Source: CAZIZT01 sp964544085 (GTDB lineage Bacteria > Campylobacterota_A > Desulfurellia > Desulfurellales > Hippeaceae). From it: DNA of 14,645 nucleotides. Positions 7,750 to 14,497 of this stretch are shown here, in pieces. The DNA is taken from positions 1 to 14,645 of the forward strand of contig CAZIZT010000035.1 in assembly GCA_964544085.1 (NCBI GenBank). The letters run 5' to 3'. The notes below the pieces were generated by a model, which did not search any database, was not told where the DNA came from, and saw only the letters and a program-made list of their open reading frames with translations. The stretch's first letter is position 1; each line of letters starts with the position of its first letter. A program made the translations under genes and the position numbers.

Positions 7750-8833
7750 TCACTCCTGCTTTTTGAATTTCAATGCCTCTTTTATAAAATCATCTATCTC
7801 TCCGTCAAGTACGGCCATTGCCGCCATATCCTTCTTCTCGAGGTTGGTTCTGTGATCCTTGACCATTTTGTAAGGGTGAAGCACATAGGAGCGAATCTGG
7901 TTGCCCCACTCTATTTTCTTTTTATCGCCGGAAAGCTGCTTTAGCTCCTGCTGTTTTTTCTCCTCCTCCAGCTGATACAGTTTGGATTTCAGTATCTTTA
8001 GCGCGTAGCTTTTGTTTTTATGCTGGGAACGCTCATTCTGGCAGCTTACCACTATGCCGGTGGGTATATGTGTAATTCTGATTGCCGAGTCGGTTTTATT
8101 CACATGTTGCCCGCCAGCACCGGAGGCTCTGAATGTATCTATTTTGAGGTCCTCGGGTTTTATTTCGATCTCTATATCGTCTTCTATCTCTGGCATAACA
8201 CTCACACTGGCGAAACTGGTGTGTCTTCTTTTGTTTGCATCAAACGGTGATATGCGCACAAGCCTGTGAACACCGTTTTCTGTTTTTAGCAAACCGTATG
8301 CATATTCGCCTTTAACGTTGAAAGTAATGCTTTTATAACCAGCTTCATCTCCTGCCTGTAGATCCATGACTTCCAGTTTGAATCCATTTTTCTCAGCCCA
8401 CATGGAATACATACGAAACAGCATGGCTACCCAGTCACAGGCCTCTGTACCACCAGCCCCTGAGTGTATCATTACAATTGCATTGGAACTATCGTGTTTA
8501 TCGGACAGAAACGCTTCCGTTTCAGCTTTTTCTATTTCGCCTCTTAATCTTTGAACCTCTTTTTGTACGTCCTGTTTCAGACTTTCATCCTCGTCACTTA
8601 GTTCAAGCAGCTCGTAGGCTTCTTCAATATCGGTTTCCAGTTTTTCTATACGCTGCTTCTGGTTTTCCAGTTGCTGTTTCTCTTTTTTCAAAGATTGCAG
8701 TAACGAGTAATTGCTCCAGTTTGCCTGGTCTTCAAGCTGCCTGTCTATTTCCTTCAGGCGGGGAAGTTTGGGGTCAAAGATACTCCCTTATTTGCAGGAG
8801 TCTGTTTTTTAAATCGTTCAGTGTCTCTTTCAT
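7750..8833 (-). CDS. prfB: peptide chain release factor 2, programmed +1 frameshift
   Basis: RF2 ends translation at UGA and UAA. The ATG at 8833 has AGGAGGTG upstream and opens a 19-codon frame (MKETLNDLKNRLLQIREYL) that stops at an in-frame UGA (8776-8774). A +1 shift at CUU-UGA-C rejoins the main frame at DPKLPRL and gives a 360-residue protein, close to the usual 365. A reading that starts within the main frame loses the N-terminus, so the gene should be annotated as joined. The codon-recognition tripeptide SPF (about 195-197) proves RF2 rather than RF1, and GGQ (about 240-242) is the hydrolysis motif. Residue 236, four before GGQ, is alanine, as in the fully active E. coli B form. It sits between a toxin-like gene and lysS. 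Confidence 0.97.
8773..8788 (-). other. programmed +1 frameshift site of prfB
   Basis: Read on the minus strand the site is AGGGAGTATCTTTGAC: an internal Shine-Dalgarno-like AGGGAG (8788-8783), three bases, then the slippery CUU and the UGA stop followed by C. The spacing and the CTTTGAC core are the same as in E. coli. When RF2 is scarce, ribosomes pause at the weak UGA-C stop and slip one base forward, so RF2 regulates its own synthesis. The mechanism is established for this family; the match here is seen directly. Confidence 0.96.
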
Positions 8834-8843
8834 GCTGCACCTC

Positions 8844-9170
8844 CTACTCCAGCTCGAAGAGTCTTTTGAGAATCTCTTTGGCTCTTTTTATATCCTCTTC
8901 ATCAAGTCTGCTGATTTTTTTGCGAATATCCTTTCTGTTTAGTGTGGCTATTTTGGACATCCTCACATAACTGGGCATAAGCAAGCCTTTGTTGCGCCAG
9001 TTATGAACCTCTACCTCGGTGGCTTTGTCCCTTTTCTGGGAGGTTATGCGCGCCACTATGATATCCTCATCCCCGGTGTCAACAACAACCATAGCCGGAC
9101 GCATAACCGTGTTGTTCATGTTTGTGTATGGAAACGCAATTATCACTATGTCACCGAAAGAGTAGCTCAT
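8844..9170 (-). CDS. PemK/MazF-family toxin-like endoribonuclease
   Basis: 108 residues with the compact PemK/MazF fold pattern: an N-terminal GDIVIIAFPYT strand (6-16), the catalytic-region arginine in MRPAMVVV (R24), the ITSQ turn (42-45) with T43/S44, and the C-terminal SYVRMSKIATLNRKDIRKKISRL segment (67-89), which matches the family's usual S-x-x-R-x-x-K-x-x-T-L end. Family members cut mRNA at short sites and halt growth. The start overlaps the end of the upstream 71-aa gene by 20 bases and lacks a clear ribosome site, a coupled arrangement typical of toxin-antitoxin pairs. The prfB start lies 11 bases downstream, so toxin and RF2 share a transcript. The family is clear; toxicity is inferred. 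Confidence 0.85.
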   Translation of the reverse strand: MSYSFGDIVIIAFPYTNMNNTVMRPAMVVVDTGDEDIIVARITSQKRDKATEVEVHNWRNKGLLMPSYVRMSKIATLNRKDIRKKISRLDEEDIKRAKEILKRLFELE

Positions 9171-9366
9171 CTTGATTTGGTTCTATCTCTGTCTCCTCAT
9201 CGTAAAAGAACCTGTTATACGTGATGACATCCCAGCAATTGTTGCGGTCGTTCAGGATAATATCAAGGAAGCTACAGGGCTGTTTCAATCTGTAGGCAAA
9301 CGCTTTCTTGCTGTCACCCCCATCACCAAAAAATACCTCTAAAATGCTGCATTCATGAGTACCCAT
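9151..9366 (-). CDS. 71-aa acidic protein, candidate antitoxin partner
   Basis: I do not recognise this protein. It has 71 residues, a hydrophobic middle (CSFLDIILND, 31-40) and an acidic tail (DEETEIEPNQDEL, 56-68). There is no visible ribbon-helix-helix, AbrB or HTH motif. It has a ribosome site AGGAG that overlaps the end of menG, and its last 20 bases overlap the start of the PemK-like gene. Small size, an acidic C-terminus and an overlapping position directly upstream are what MazF-type antitoxins look like, since the acidic tail usually wraps the toxin. That role is inferred from context only. The lack of a DNA-binding domain would mean that the pair is not autoregulated in the classical way and depends on the housekeeping operon promoter. 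Confidence 0.65.
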   Translation of the reverse strand: MGTHECSILEVFFGDGGDSKKAFAYRLKQPCSFLDIILNDRNNCWDVITYNRFFYDEETEIEPNQDELLFR

Positions 9367-9375
9367 AGGCTTCTC

Positions 9376-10059
9376 CTACTCCTTTATACCGCAGTGTATA
9401 AATGACACTCCAAACGTTAAGGGACGATAAAACACATCTGAAAAGCCTACCCTTCTCATCATAGCAGCCAGAAATTCAACGTCCGGAAAATACTTGATTG
9501 ATGATGGAAGGTAAGCATAAGCGTTTTCATGGCCCGAGATGAGCCTGCCCAGAAGCGGCAGTAAATGCGAGGAGTAAAACTCATAGAGGAGACCAAAAAA
9601 GCGATTCACAGGTCGATTAAACTCAAGGATGACCAATCTGCCGCCCCTTTTTAACACCCTTTTGAACTCAAACAGCGCTGAGATTCTGTCAACCACATTC
9701 CTTATGCCAAAGGCGATTATAACGTTGTCAAAGGTTTCGCTTTTGAAGGGAAGATCCTCTGCAACACCGCACACAAGATCCACATTCATCCCTTCTGTTT
9801 TCTTTTTGCCCACTTTCAGCATGCCCATGCTCAAATCCACACCGACCACATACGGTGTTTTTTTAAGAGCCTCTATAGCCACATCGCAGGTGCCAGTTGC
9901 TACATCGAGTGTACTTTCACCTTTGAGATACGCTACCGCTTTTTTTCTCCAGATTTTATCGATATTGAAGCTTAAAAAATGATTAAGAAGATCGTAGGTG
10001 GGCGCAATTGAGCCGAACATGTCGGCTATGCGTCTGTTTGCCTTGCTAAGTTCGTACAT
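9376..10059 (-). CDS. menG: quinone-biosynthesis C-methyltransferase MenG/UbiE
   Basis: A SAM-dependent methyltransferase, 227 residues from the ATG at 10059, that methylates demethylmenaquinone (or the ubiquinone precursor) in the last steps of quinone synthesis. UbiE marks: YDLLNHFLSFNIDKIWRKKA (22-41), SAM motif I LDVATGTCDVA (51-61), VIIAFGIRNVVD (113-124) and the long signature ending RVLKRGGRLVILEF (134-147). Menaquinone is the likelier product in an anaerobe, but the sequence alone does not decide. An upstream in-frame TTG at 10095 is rejected as the start because it falls in the -35 box of the promoter and has no ribosome site. The ATG has none either, and the promoter geometry suggests a leaderless mRNA. 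It is first in the minus-strand operon. Confidence 0.93.
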   Translation of the reverse strand: MYELSKANRRIADMFGSIAPTYDLLNHFLSFNIDKIWRKKAVAYLKGESTLDVATGTCDVAIEALKKTPYVVGVDLSMGMLKVGKKKTEGMNVDLVCGVAEDLPFKSETFDNVIIAFGIRNVVDRISALFEFKRVLKRGGRLVILEFNRPVNRFFGLLYEFYSSHLLPLLGRLISGHENAYAYLPSSIKYFPDVEFLAAMMRRVGFSDVFYRPLTFGVSFIHCGIKE

Positions 10060-10066
10060 GTAAAGT

Positions 10067-10095
10067 TTTTTAGCACGTAAGTTGATACGGGTCAA
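10067..10095 (-). promoter_or_regulatory. promoter of the menG-prfB-lysS operon, leaderless geometry
   Basis: On the minus strand TTGACC (10095-10090), exactly 17 bases, then TAAAAA (10072-10067). Only seven bases (ACTTTAC) separate the -10 box from the menG ATG at 10059. RNA polymerase normally starts six to eight bases past the -10 hexamer, so the transcript should begin at or beside the A of the AUG. This agrees with the absence of any Shine-Dalgarno sequence there. Confidence 0.6.
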
Positions 10096-10135
10096 GAAAA
10101 ATCTTAAAGTAGCGCAACATTACCTCTCAACAGAC

Positions 10136-10165
10136 TTGAGTTTTTTACATGTTTTGGTGTATCTT
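10136..10165 (+). promoter_or_regulatory. candidate promoter of the adenine deaminase operon
   Basis: TTGAGT (10136-10141), 18 bases and TATCTT (10160-10165), giving a start near 10172 and a leader of about 29 nt with the AAGGGG ribosome site. It is divergent from the menG promoter with about 40 bases between the two -35 boxes, so a regulator bound there could act on both. The match is moderate. Confidence 0.35.
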
Positions 10166-10200
10166 TATGAGACTTACACGATGTTTAAGGGGTGGTGAGT

Positions 10201-11808
10201 ATGGATCTTGCAATTAACGGTGTGCTTGTGCCCGACTTCGAAGAGATGAGATTCGTCAAAAAAAGTGTTGGCATAAGAAACGGGACGATCGAAGCCCTTG
10301 AGAGCGAACCTATAAAAGCCCAGCGTGTGATTGATGCTTCAGGCTACTATCTCTCAGCGGGTTTGATAGACTGTCACTGCCATATCGAAAGCTCACACCT
10401 TTTACCTTCTCGCTTTGGCAACACCATAGCCGCTTTTGGCACGCTGCATGCTGTTTGTGATTGCCATGAGATTGCCAACGTGTTTGGCAGAGAGGGCCTT
10501 GAATTTTTCATGGAGGAGGCAGGCAAAAGCCTCGCCAATTTGCTATTTGCCGTGCCGTCGTGTGTACCGGCAACCGAGTTTGCAACAAATGGTGGCAGGA
10601 TCGATGTTGAGGATGTGAAAGTGCTGATGCGCAGCGATAGGGTTGTGTCGCTGGGAGAATTGATGAACGTACCTGCTGTTATAAATGGTGACGAGAGATT
10701 TAAAGAGATGATCCGTATTGCCAGAATGTCGGGCAAGAGGGTTAATGGCCATGCTCCTCACCTATCGGGCAAGGAACTTGAAGCTTATGTTGCAGCGGGT
10801 GTGGAAGATGACCATGAAAGTGAGACCTACGAAGAGCTTAAGGAGAAGATCAAAGCTGGTATGCATGTCTTTCTGCGTGAGGGCAGTGCTGAAAAGGTCA
10901 CACCGGAAGCCTATCGAATAATAGAAGAGTATCCTGATAGGGTTATGTTTGCTACGGATGATAAGAGTGTTGGGGATATCCTGCGTTACGGGCACATCAA
11001 TTACAATCTCAAAAGAGCAATAGAACTTGGAGTTGACCCAATTTACGCTTTCCGGGCTGCAAGCTACAACGGGCTTGAATATTACGGTTTGCATGAATAC
11101 AGCAGTGTCGATGTGGGCAAGAGGGCGTATCTTGTGCTGTTTGATAGGGAGTTCAATATAAGAAGTGTGATCATAAACGGGAAGCTTGTAACAGATTACG
11201 ATGTAGATGTTAGCGTGCCTAAAAAGTTTCTTGATTCAATCAGGCTGGATGGTGTGAAATTTGTGCCGGAGATAGAGCATAGACATCTGTGCATAGGTGC
11301 AAAGGATGGAAGCCTTATAACCGATAAGCTCACCGTCGATACTAACCTTCCTGATTTTGATCTGGAAAAGGATATGTTGAAGCTTGCAGTCTTTGAGCGC
11401 TACGGTCACGGGAATAAGAAGGCGTGCAGAATAAAAGGGTTTGGTTTAAAAAAGGGCGCTATAGCATCGTCACTTGCGCACGATTGCCATAATATCGTTG
11501 CTGTTGGCACATCCGATGACGCCATAAGAAAGGTGGTAAACGAGGTGATAAAATGCCACGGTGGGCTTGCGCTGTACGATGAGAAAGATATGTACTGTTT
11601 ACCGCTTGAGGTGGGTGGAATTGTGTCAACCAAGGATGCAAGAGATGTGGCTAACAGGGTAGAGCTTCTGAAGAAAAAAGCAAGGGAATTGGGAAGTACG
11701 CTTGCCGATCCGTTTGGCACGCTCTCTTTCATGGCTCTTGAGGTTATTCCACACCTAAAACTAACCGATAAAGGACTGTTTGATGTTGATAGGTTCAGCT
11801 ATGTGTAG
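10201..11808 (+). CDS. ade: adenine deaminase (AdeC/Ade type)
   Basis: 535 residues; converts adenine to hypoxanthine and ammonia in purine salvage. Amidohydrolase metal motifs: GLIDCHCHIESS (54-65), CHEIANV (88-94), NGHAP with H184, EDDHES with H205, and FATDDKSVGD (250-259). The C-terminal domain has SSLAHDCHNIVAVG (423-436), the family's typical second signature, and GG at 454-455. Length is slightly below the usual 570-590. ATG at 10201 is chosen because AAGGGG (10187-10192) lies eight bases before it; the GTG at 10192 overlaps that site. Unusual: cysteines at 58, 60, 86 and 88 flank the metal ligands where homologues mostly carry DAHVH and ADPHE. Its stop overlaps the trmI start. Confidence 0.92.
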   Translation: MDLAINGVLVPDFEEMRFVKKSVGIRNGTIEALESEPIKAQRVIDASGYYLSAGLIDCHCHIESSHLLPSRFGNTIAAFGTLHAVCDCHEIANVFGREGLEFFMEEAGKSLANLLFAVPSCVPATEFATNGGRIDVEDVKVLMRSDRVVSLGELMNVPAVINGDERFKEMIRIARMSGKRVNGHAPHLSGKELEAYVAAGVEDDHESETYEELKEKIKAGMHVFLREGSAEKVTPEAYRIIEEYPDRVMFATDDKSVGDILRYGHINYNLKRAIELGVDPIYAFRAASYNGLEYYGLHEYSSVDVGKRAYLVLFDREFNIRSVIINGKLVTDYDVDVSVPKKFLDSIRLDGVKFVPEIEHRHLCIGAKDGSLITDKLTVDTNLPDFDLEKDMLKLAVFERYGHGNKKACRIKGFGLKKGAIASSLAHDCHNIVAVGTSDDAIRKVVNEVIKCHGGLALYDEKDMYCLPLEVGGIVSTKDARDVANRVELLKKKARELGSTLADPFGTLSFMALEVIPHLKLTDKGLFDVDRFSYV

Positions 11809-12574
11809 AGTAAAGCGGAACGACACGATAATGCTCTACGATAGGCAGAACAACAAAAAACACATACTGAATCTGCGATTAGCTAAGGGTAAGTTCTCCA
11901 CCGACAAGGGCACGATAGATCTTGACTCCCTTGTTGGCATCCAGTACGGCAGTGTGGTCAAAAGCCATCTTGGACATGAGTACCTGTTGCTTCAGGTTAC
12001 GCTTTACGACTTCATCATGAAAAAGCTCAATCGCCTAACTCAGATTGTCTACCCCAAAGATGCTGCGTACATTTTGTTGAAACTTGATGTGAAGCCGGGA
12101 GATACGGTGCTTGAAAGCGGCATTGGAAGTGGGGCTATGACGGCTGTTTTTGCTCGGTATGTGGGAGAGAGCGGCATGGTTGTAAGCTATGAAAAAAGGG
12201 ATGAATTCATAAAGAATGCTTTGTCAAATTTGAGGAAGATAGGGCTTGATGAGAGGGTAACGATAAAACAGAGGGACATTATTGAAGGATTCGATGAGAG
12301 GAATGTCGATGCACTTTTTCTGGATGTGAGGGAGCCATGGTTGTATCTGGATAAAGCTTATGAGGCACTAAAGAGAGGCGGGATGATAGGCGTTGTTGTG
12401 CCGACAACCAACCAGGTTTCCGAAACCCTTCTTGCATTTGAACGTCTAAGCTTCATAGATACAGAGGTTGGTGAATTGCTTTATAGAAGGTATAAACCGG
12501 TTGCGGACAGGCTGAGACCGGAAGATAGGATGAGCGCACACACAGCTTATATGATTTTTGCCAGGAAGGTGTGA
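11801..12574 (+). CDS. trmI: tRNA (adenine-N1)-methyltransferase, TrmI type
   Basis: 257 residues; a SAM enzyme that makes m1A58 in the T-loop of tRNA, a modification needed for tRNA stability in thermophiles. An N-terminal small domain (1-70, ending in GSVVKSHLGHEYLLLQVT) is followed by RLTQIVYPKDAAYIL (78-92), SAM motif I VLESGIGSGAMT (103-114), the acidic ribose site YEK (130-132), and the active-site stretch LFLDVREPW (172-180), the family's D-x-x-x-PW. The ATG at 11801 overlaps the ade stop (ATGTGTAG) and fits the family's N-terminus; an earlier ATG at 11780 would add seven residues inside ade. The stop overlaps the next gene's start (TGATG), so ade, trmI and the MgtC-like gene form one coupled operon. 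Confidence 0.92.
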   Translation: MCRVKRNDTIMLYDRQNNKKHILNLRLAKGKFSTDKGTIDLDSLVGIQYGSVVKSHLGHEYLLLQVTLYDFIMKKLNRLTQIVYPKDAAYILLKLDVKPGDTVLESGIGSGAMTAVFARYVGESGMVVSYEKRDEFIKNALSNLRKIGLDERVTIKQRDIIEGFDERNVDALFLDVREPWLYLDKAYEALKRGGMIGVVVPTTNQVSETLLAFERLSFIDTEVGELLYRRYKPVADRLRPEDRMSAHTAYMIFARKV

Positions 12575-13833
12575 TGGTTTTGTTTGACATTTTGCCACAC
12601 TGGCTTGTTTTGCTTGGTGCTGCTTTGCTCATAGGGGGTCTTGTAGGACTTGAGCAGGAATCTTCTCATCATCGCGACGACTCAAATTATGGTGGAATCA
12701 GAACCTTTCCCATGATCTCGCTGATGGGTTTTGCGGCGGCGTACTTTTTCTCTTCAATCGTTTTTCTCTGTGTGGTGTTCACAGCTTTTGCGTTGTTTAT
12801 CGTTGTGGGCTATGTTCACGATAGCTTTGTGCTATCAAGAAGGGGCATAACCACAGAGGTTGCCGGTCTGTTTACATTCATACTCGGCGCGGCTGTTGCA
12901 CGTGGGTATGTTGTTGAATCGGTTACAGTGGCGATACTGATTACACTTATGCTTTCAGCAAAGGATTTCCTGCACGAGCTTGTTTATCGTCACATAGAGA
13001 AGAAGGATATTCTTGCCGTTTTGAAGTTTCTTGTTGTGACCATGGTGTTATATCCACTCCTGCCCGATAAAGCCTACACCTTTTTGAAGATCAACCCCAA
13101 GAGTGTGTGGTTGATGGTCGTTCTTATATCTTCCATTTCCTTTGCCGCGTATTTTGCAACGAAAATATTTGGCACAAAGAAGGGTATACTGGTCACTTCA
13201 CTCCTGGGTGGACTTGTTAGCTCCACGGCTGTTACCCTTGCCTTTGCCAAACGCTCAAAGGAAGCTCCACAGCTATCGAGAGATCTTGCCTTGGGAATTG
13301 TACTTGCATCCACAATTATGTTTGTGAGGCAGTTTTTCATACTCTTTTTTATCTACCCGAGAATAGGCATATATTTTGCCTTCTTTGCTGCGTTTATGTT
13401 TGCCACTGGGCTGGTTATGGTATTGAGAAGTCGAATCAAAAGAAGAGAAGAGGTTCAGGTGAGCTTTTCAAACCCTTATGAGCTTAGCTATGCTTTTATG
13501 TTTGGTGTTTTTTATACATTCATTCTCGTTATTTCCAAACTTGCCCATAACTATCTCGGATCGCTTGGTGTCTATTTTGTTGGTTTTGTTTCAGGAATAG
13601 CTGATGTGGATCCGGTGACCATTACCATGGCGCAGCTGTCAAAGTCACATGAGCTTGGCATAGATGTGGCTCTTGTTGCTGTTATGATATCAAGCATAAC
13701 CAACACAGCTACAAAAGCTGTTTTTGCAACAATCTTCGGTTCTAAGGAACTCTACCATAACCTCTGGAAAGCCTTCTTTGTTTTGATTCTTCTCGGTTTG
13801 ATAATTGCTGTTCTTACAAACAGGTTCATCTGA
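12574..13833 (+). CDS. MgtC/SapB-DUF4010 family membrane protein
   Basis: A 419-residue integral membrane protein. The N-terminal domain carries the MgtC/SapB signature (ALLIGGLVGLEQE, 17-29; GGIRTFPMISLMGF, 40-53; RRGITTEVAGLFTFILGAA, 89-107). The C-terminal half matches DUF4010: LVTSLLGGLVSSTAVTLAFA (206-225) and GFVSGIADVDPVTITMAQLS (337-356), whose acidic D344 and D346 lie inside a membrane segment. Roughly a dozen transmembrane helices are visible. MgtC proteins are linked to growth at low Mg2+ and to control of membrane ATPases, but for the MgtC-DUF4010 fusion no function is firmly known. ATG at 12574 is chosen over the GTG at 12571 because AGGAAGGTG precedes it and it overlaps the trmI stop. 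No clear terminator follows. Confidence 0.85.
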   Translation: MVLFDILPHWLVLLGAALLIGGLVGLEQESSHHRDDSNYGGIRTFPMISLMGFAAAYFFSSIVFLCVVFTAFALFIVVGYVHDSFVLSRRGITTEVAGLFTFILGAAVARGYVVESVTVAILITLMLSAKDFLHELVYRHIEKKDILAVLKFLVVTMVLYPLLPDKAYTFLKINPKSVWLMVVLISSISFAAYFATKIFGTKKGILVTSLLGGLVSSTAVTLAFAKRSKEAPQLSRDLALGIVLASTIMFVRQFFILFFIYPRIGIYFAFFAAFMFATGLVMVLRSRIKRREEVQVSFSNPYELSYAFMFGVFYTFILVISKLAHNYLGSLGVYFVGFVSGIADVDPVTITMAQLSKSHELGIDVALVAVMISSITNTATKAVFATIFGSKELYHNLWKAFFVLILLGLIIAVLTNRFI

Positions 13834-14117
13834 TAAAAATCCATAAATTCAAAAAAGCCATATAAGCGTTTTAATGCTGTTTTATCCTAAGCTGCCATTT
13901 CTTATGTGGCGCCTGTAAAGAATCTGGTGTTTTTTGGTGGTTTTACAAATGCTCGGATTGCACGACCAAAGGCAGATAAAGGCAGGTTGTTTCTGGTTTT
14001 TCTAAAACGGGGGAATTTTGGGATGTATGGAAATGAGGCTCTTCGGTGGTTTGTGGTGTGGTAGTTTCTGGTCTTGGGCTTTAAACGTCTCTGTTGCTTT
14101 TTTCAGATGCAAAATTC
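13834..14117. other. 284-base gap, G+T-rich, no intact gene seen
   Basis: No start codon with a ribosome site, tRNA or terminator hairpin was found. From about 13925 to 14085 the + strand is unusually rich in G and T (runs such as GGTGTTTTTTGGTGG and GGTGGTTTGTGGTGTGG), unlike the flanking genes, and GTTTCTGGT occurs twice (about 13988 and 14066). A short zinc-ribbon-like reading frame lies within it. It may be a decayed gene or a dispersed repeat. Confidence 0.5.
13875..13979 (+). pseudogene. possible remnant of a zinc-ribbon protein
   Basis: One frame, open for 34 codons and lacking a start, reads with CGAC, eleven residues (KESGVFWWFYK), then CSDC, the spacing of a C4 zinc ribbon, preceded by CHFL. 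It stops at TAA 13977 and continues in the same frame as SGFSKTGEFW with further stops. The codon pattern and paired CxxC motifs look protein-like, but with so short an open frame chance is a real alternative. Confidence 0.25.
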
Positions 14118-14393
14118 TCAGAAATCCTCCTCATCGTCGTATTCATTCTCACCCTTCATTTCTTGTTTTCTTTTTTCTTCTCTGATCTGTTGAAGAATAA
14201 ACTCTTCCCAGGTGTCGGGATATCTTTTCATTAGCTCATCAAGCTCTCCACTGAAAAGCAATTCGGTTGCAACAACGGCAACCTGCAGCCTTTCTTCTTC
14301 AGTCATCTCGGGTTCAGATTTTTTCTCTTTTTTTCTTTTAAAAAACTTTTTCCTTCCAAATAGTTTGTGTATCCATCTCTTTTTCTCACCCAT
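14118..14393 (-). CDS. 91-aa highly charged hypothetical protein
   Basis: I do not recognise this protein. The N-terminal third is strongly basic (KLFGRKKFFKRKKEKK), the middle is helical (EEERLQVAVVATELLFSGELDELMKRYPDTWEEFILQQI), and the end is acidic (ENEYDDEEDF). No signal peptide or membrane segment is seen. GGAGG (14404-14400) stands six bases before the second of two tandem ATGs, which I take as the start; the first ATG would add one methionine. The opposite-strand frame over the same bases has no comparable ribosome site. The basic end suggests nucleic-acid or membrane-surface binding, an inference only. It is monocistronic as far as visible and lies between the MgtC-like gene and the CRISPR edge. 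Confidence 0.75.
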   Translation of the reverse strand: MGEKKRWIHKLFGRKKFFKRKKEKKSEPEMTEEERLQVAVVATELLFSGELDELMKRYPDTWEEFILQQIREEKRKQEMKGENEYDDEEDF

Positions 14394-14425
14394 CATATAC
14401 CTCCATTTTTTTAGTATTTCCCAGT

Positions 14426-14456
14426 TTTATATCCCACTGTGAAAGGCTTTTGGCAA
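14426..14456 (-). promoter_or_regulatory. weak candidate promoter of the 91-aa gene
   Basis: On the minus strand TTGCCA (14456-14451) and TATAAA (14431-14426) are separated by 19 bases, longer than the optimum; GATATA at 17 bases is the alternative -10. It sits about 20-30 bases before the ribosome site, a sensible distance. Confidence 0.3.
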
Positions 14457-14497
14457 ATCATATTTTGATAAGATGGAACAAGGTGTTTTGGTACAGC

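Noticed and set aside
7750..8691. prfB starting at the internal TTG at 8691
   Set aside because: It would drop 47 residues. The upstream ATG with a ribosome site and a canonical frameshift signal explain the full gene.
8478..8942. 154-residue open frame on the + strand across prfB and the PemK-like gene
   Set aside because: Its translation is a shadow of two well-supported minus-strand genes, with no initiation signal.
10060..10095. Upstream TTG start for menG (12 extra residues)
   Set aside because: The TTG is the first half of a good -35 box, has no ribosome site, and the family N-terminus fits the ATG at 10059.
11780..11800. ATG at 11780 as the trmI start
   Set aside because: It lies well inside ade and adds residues not typical of the family; the ATG at 11801 overlaps the ade stop in a classical coupled arrangement.
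14212..14442. 76-residue + strand frame opposite the 91-aa gene
   Set aside because: Serine- and phenylalanine-rich low-complexity mirror of a lysine/glutamate-rich gene. The minus strand has the GGAGG site and sensible start.
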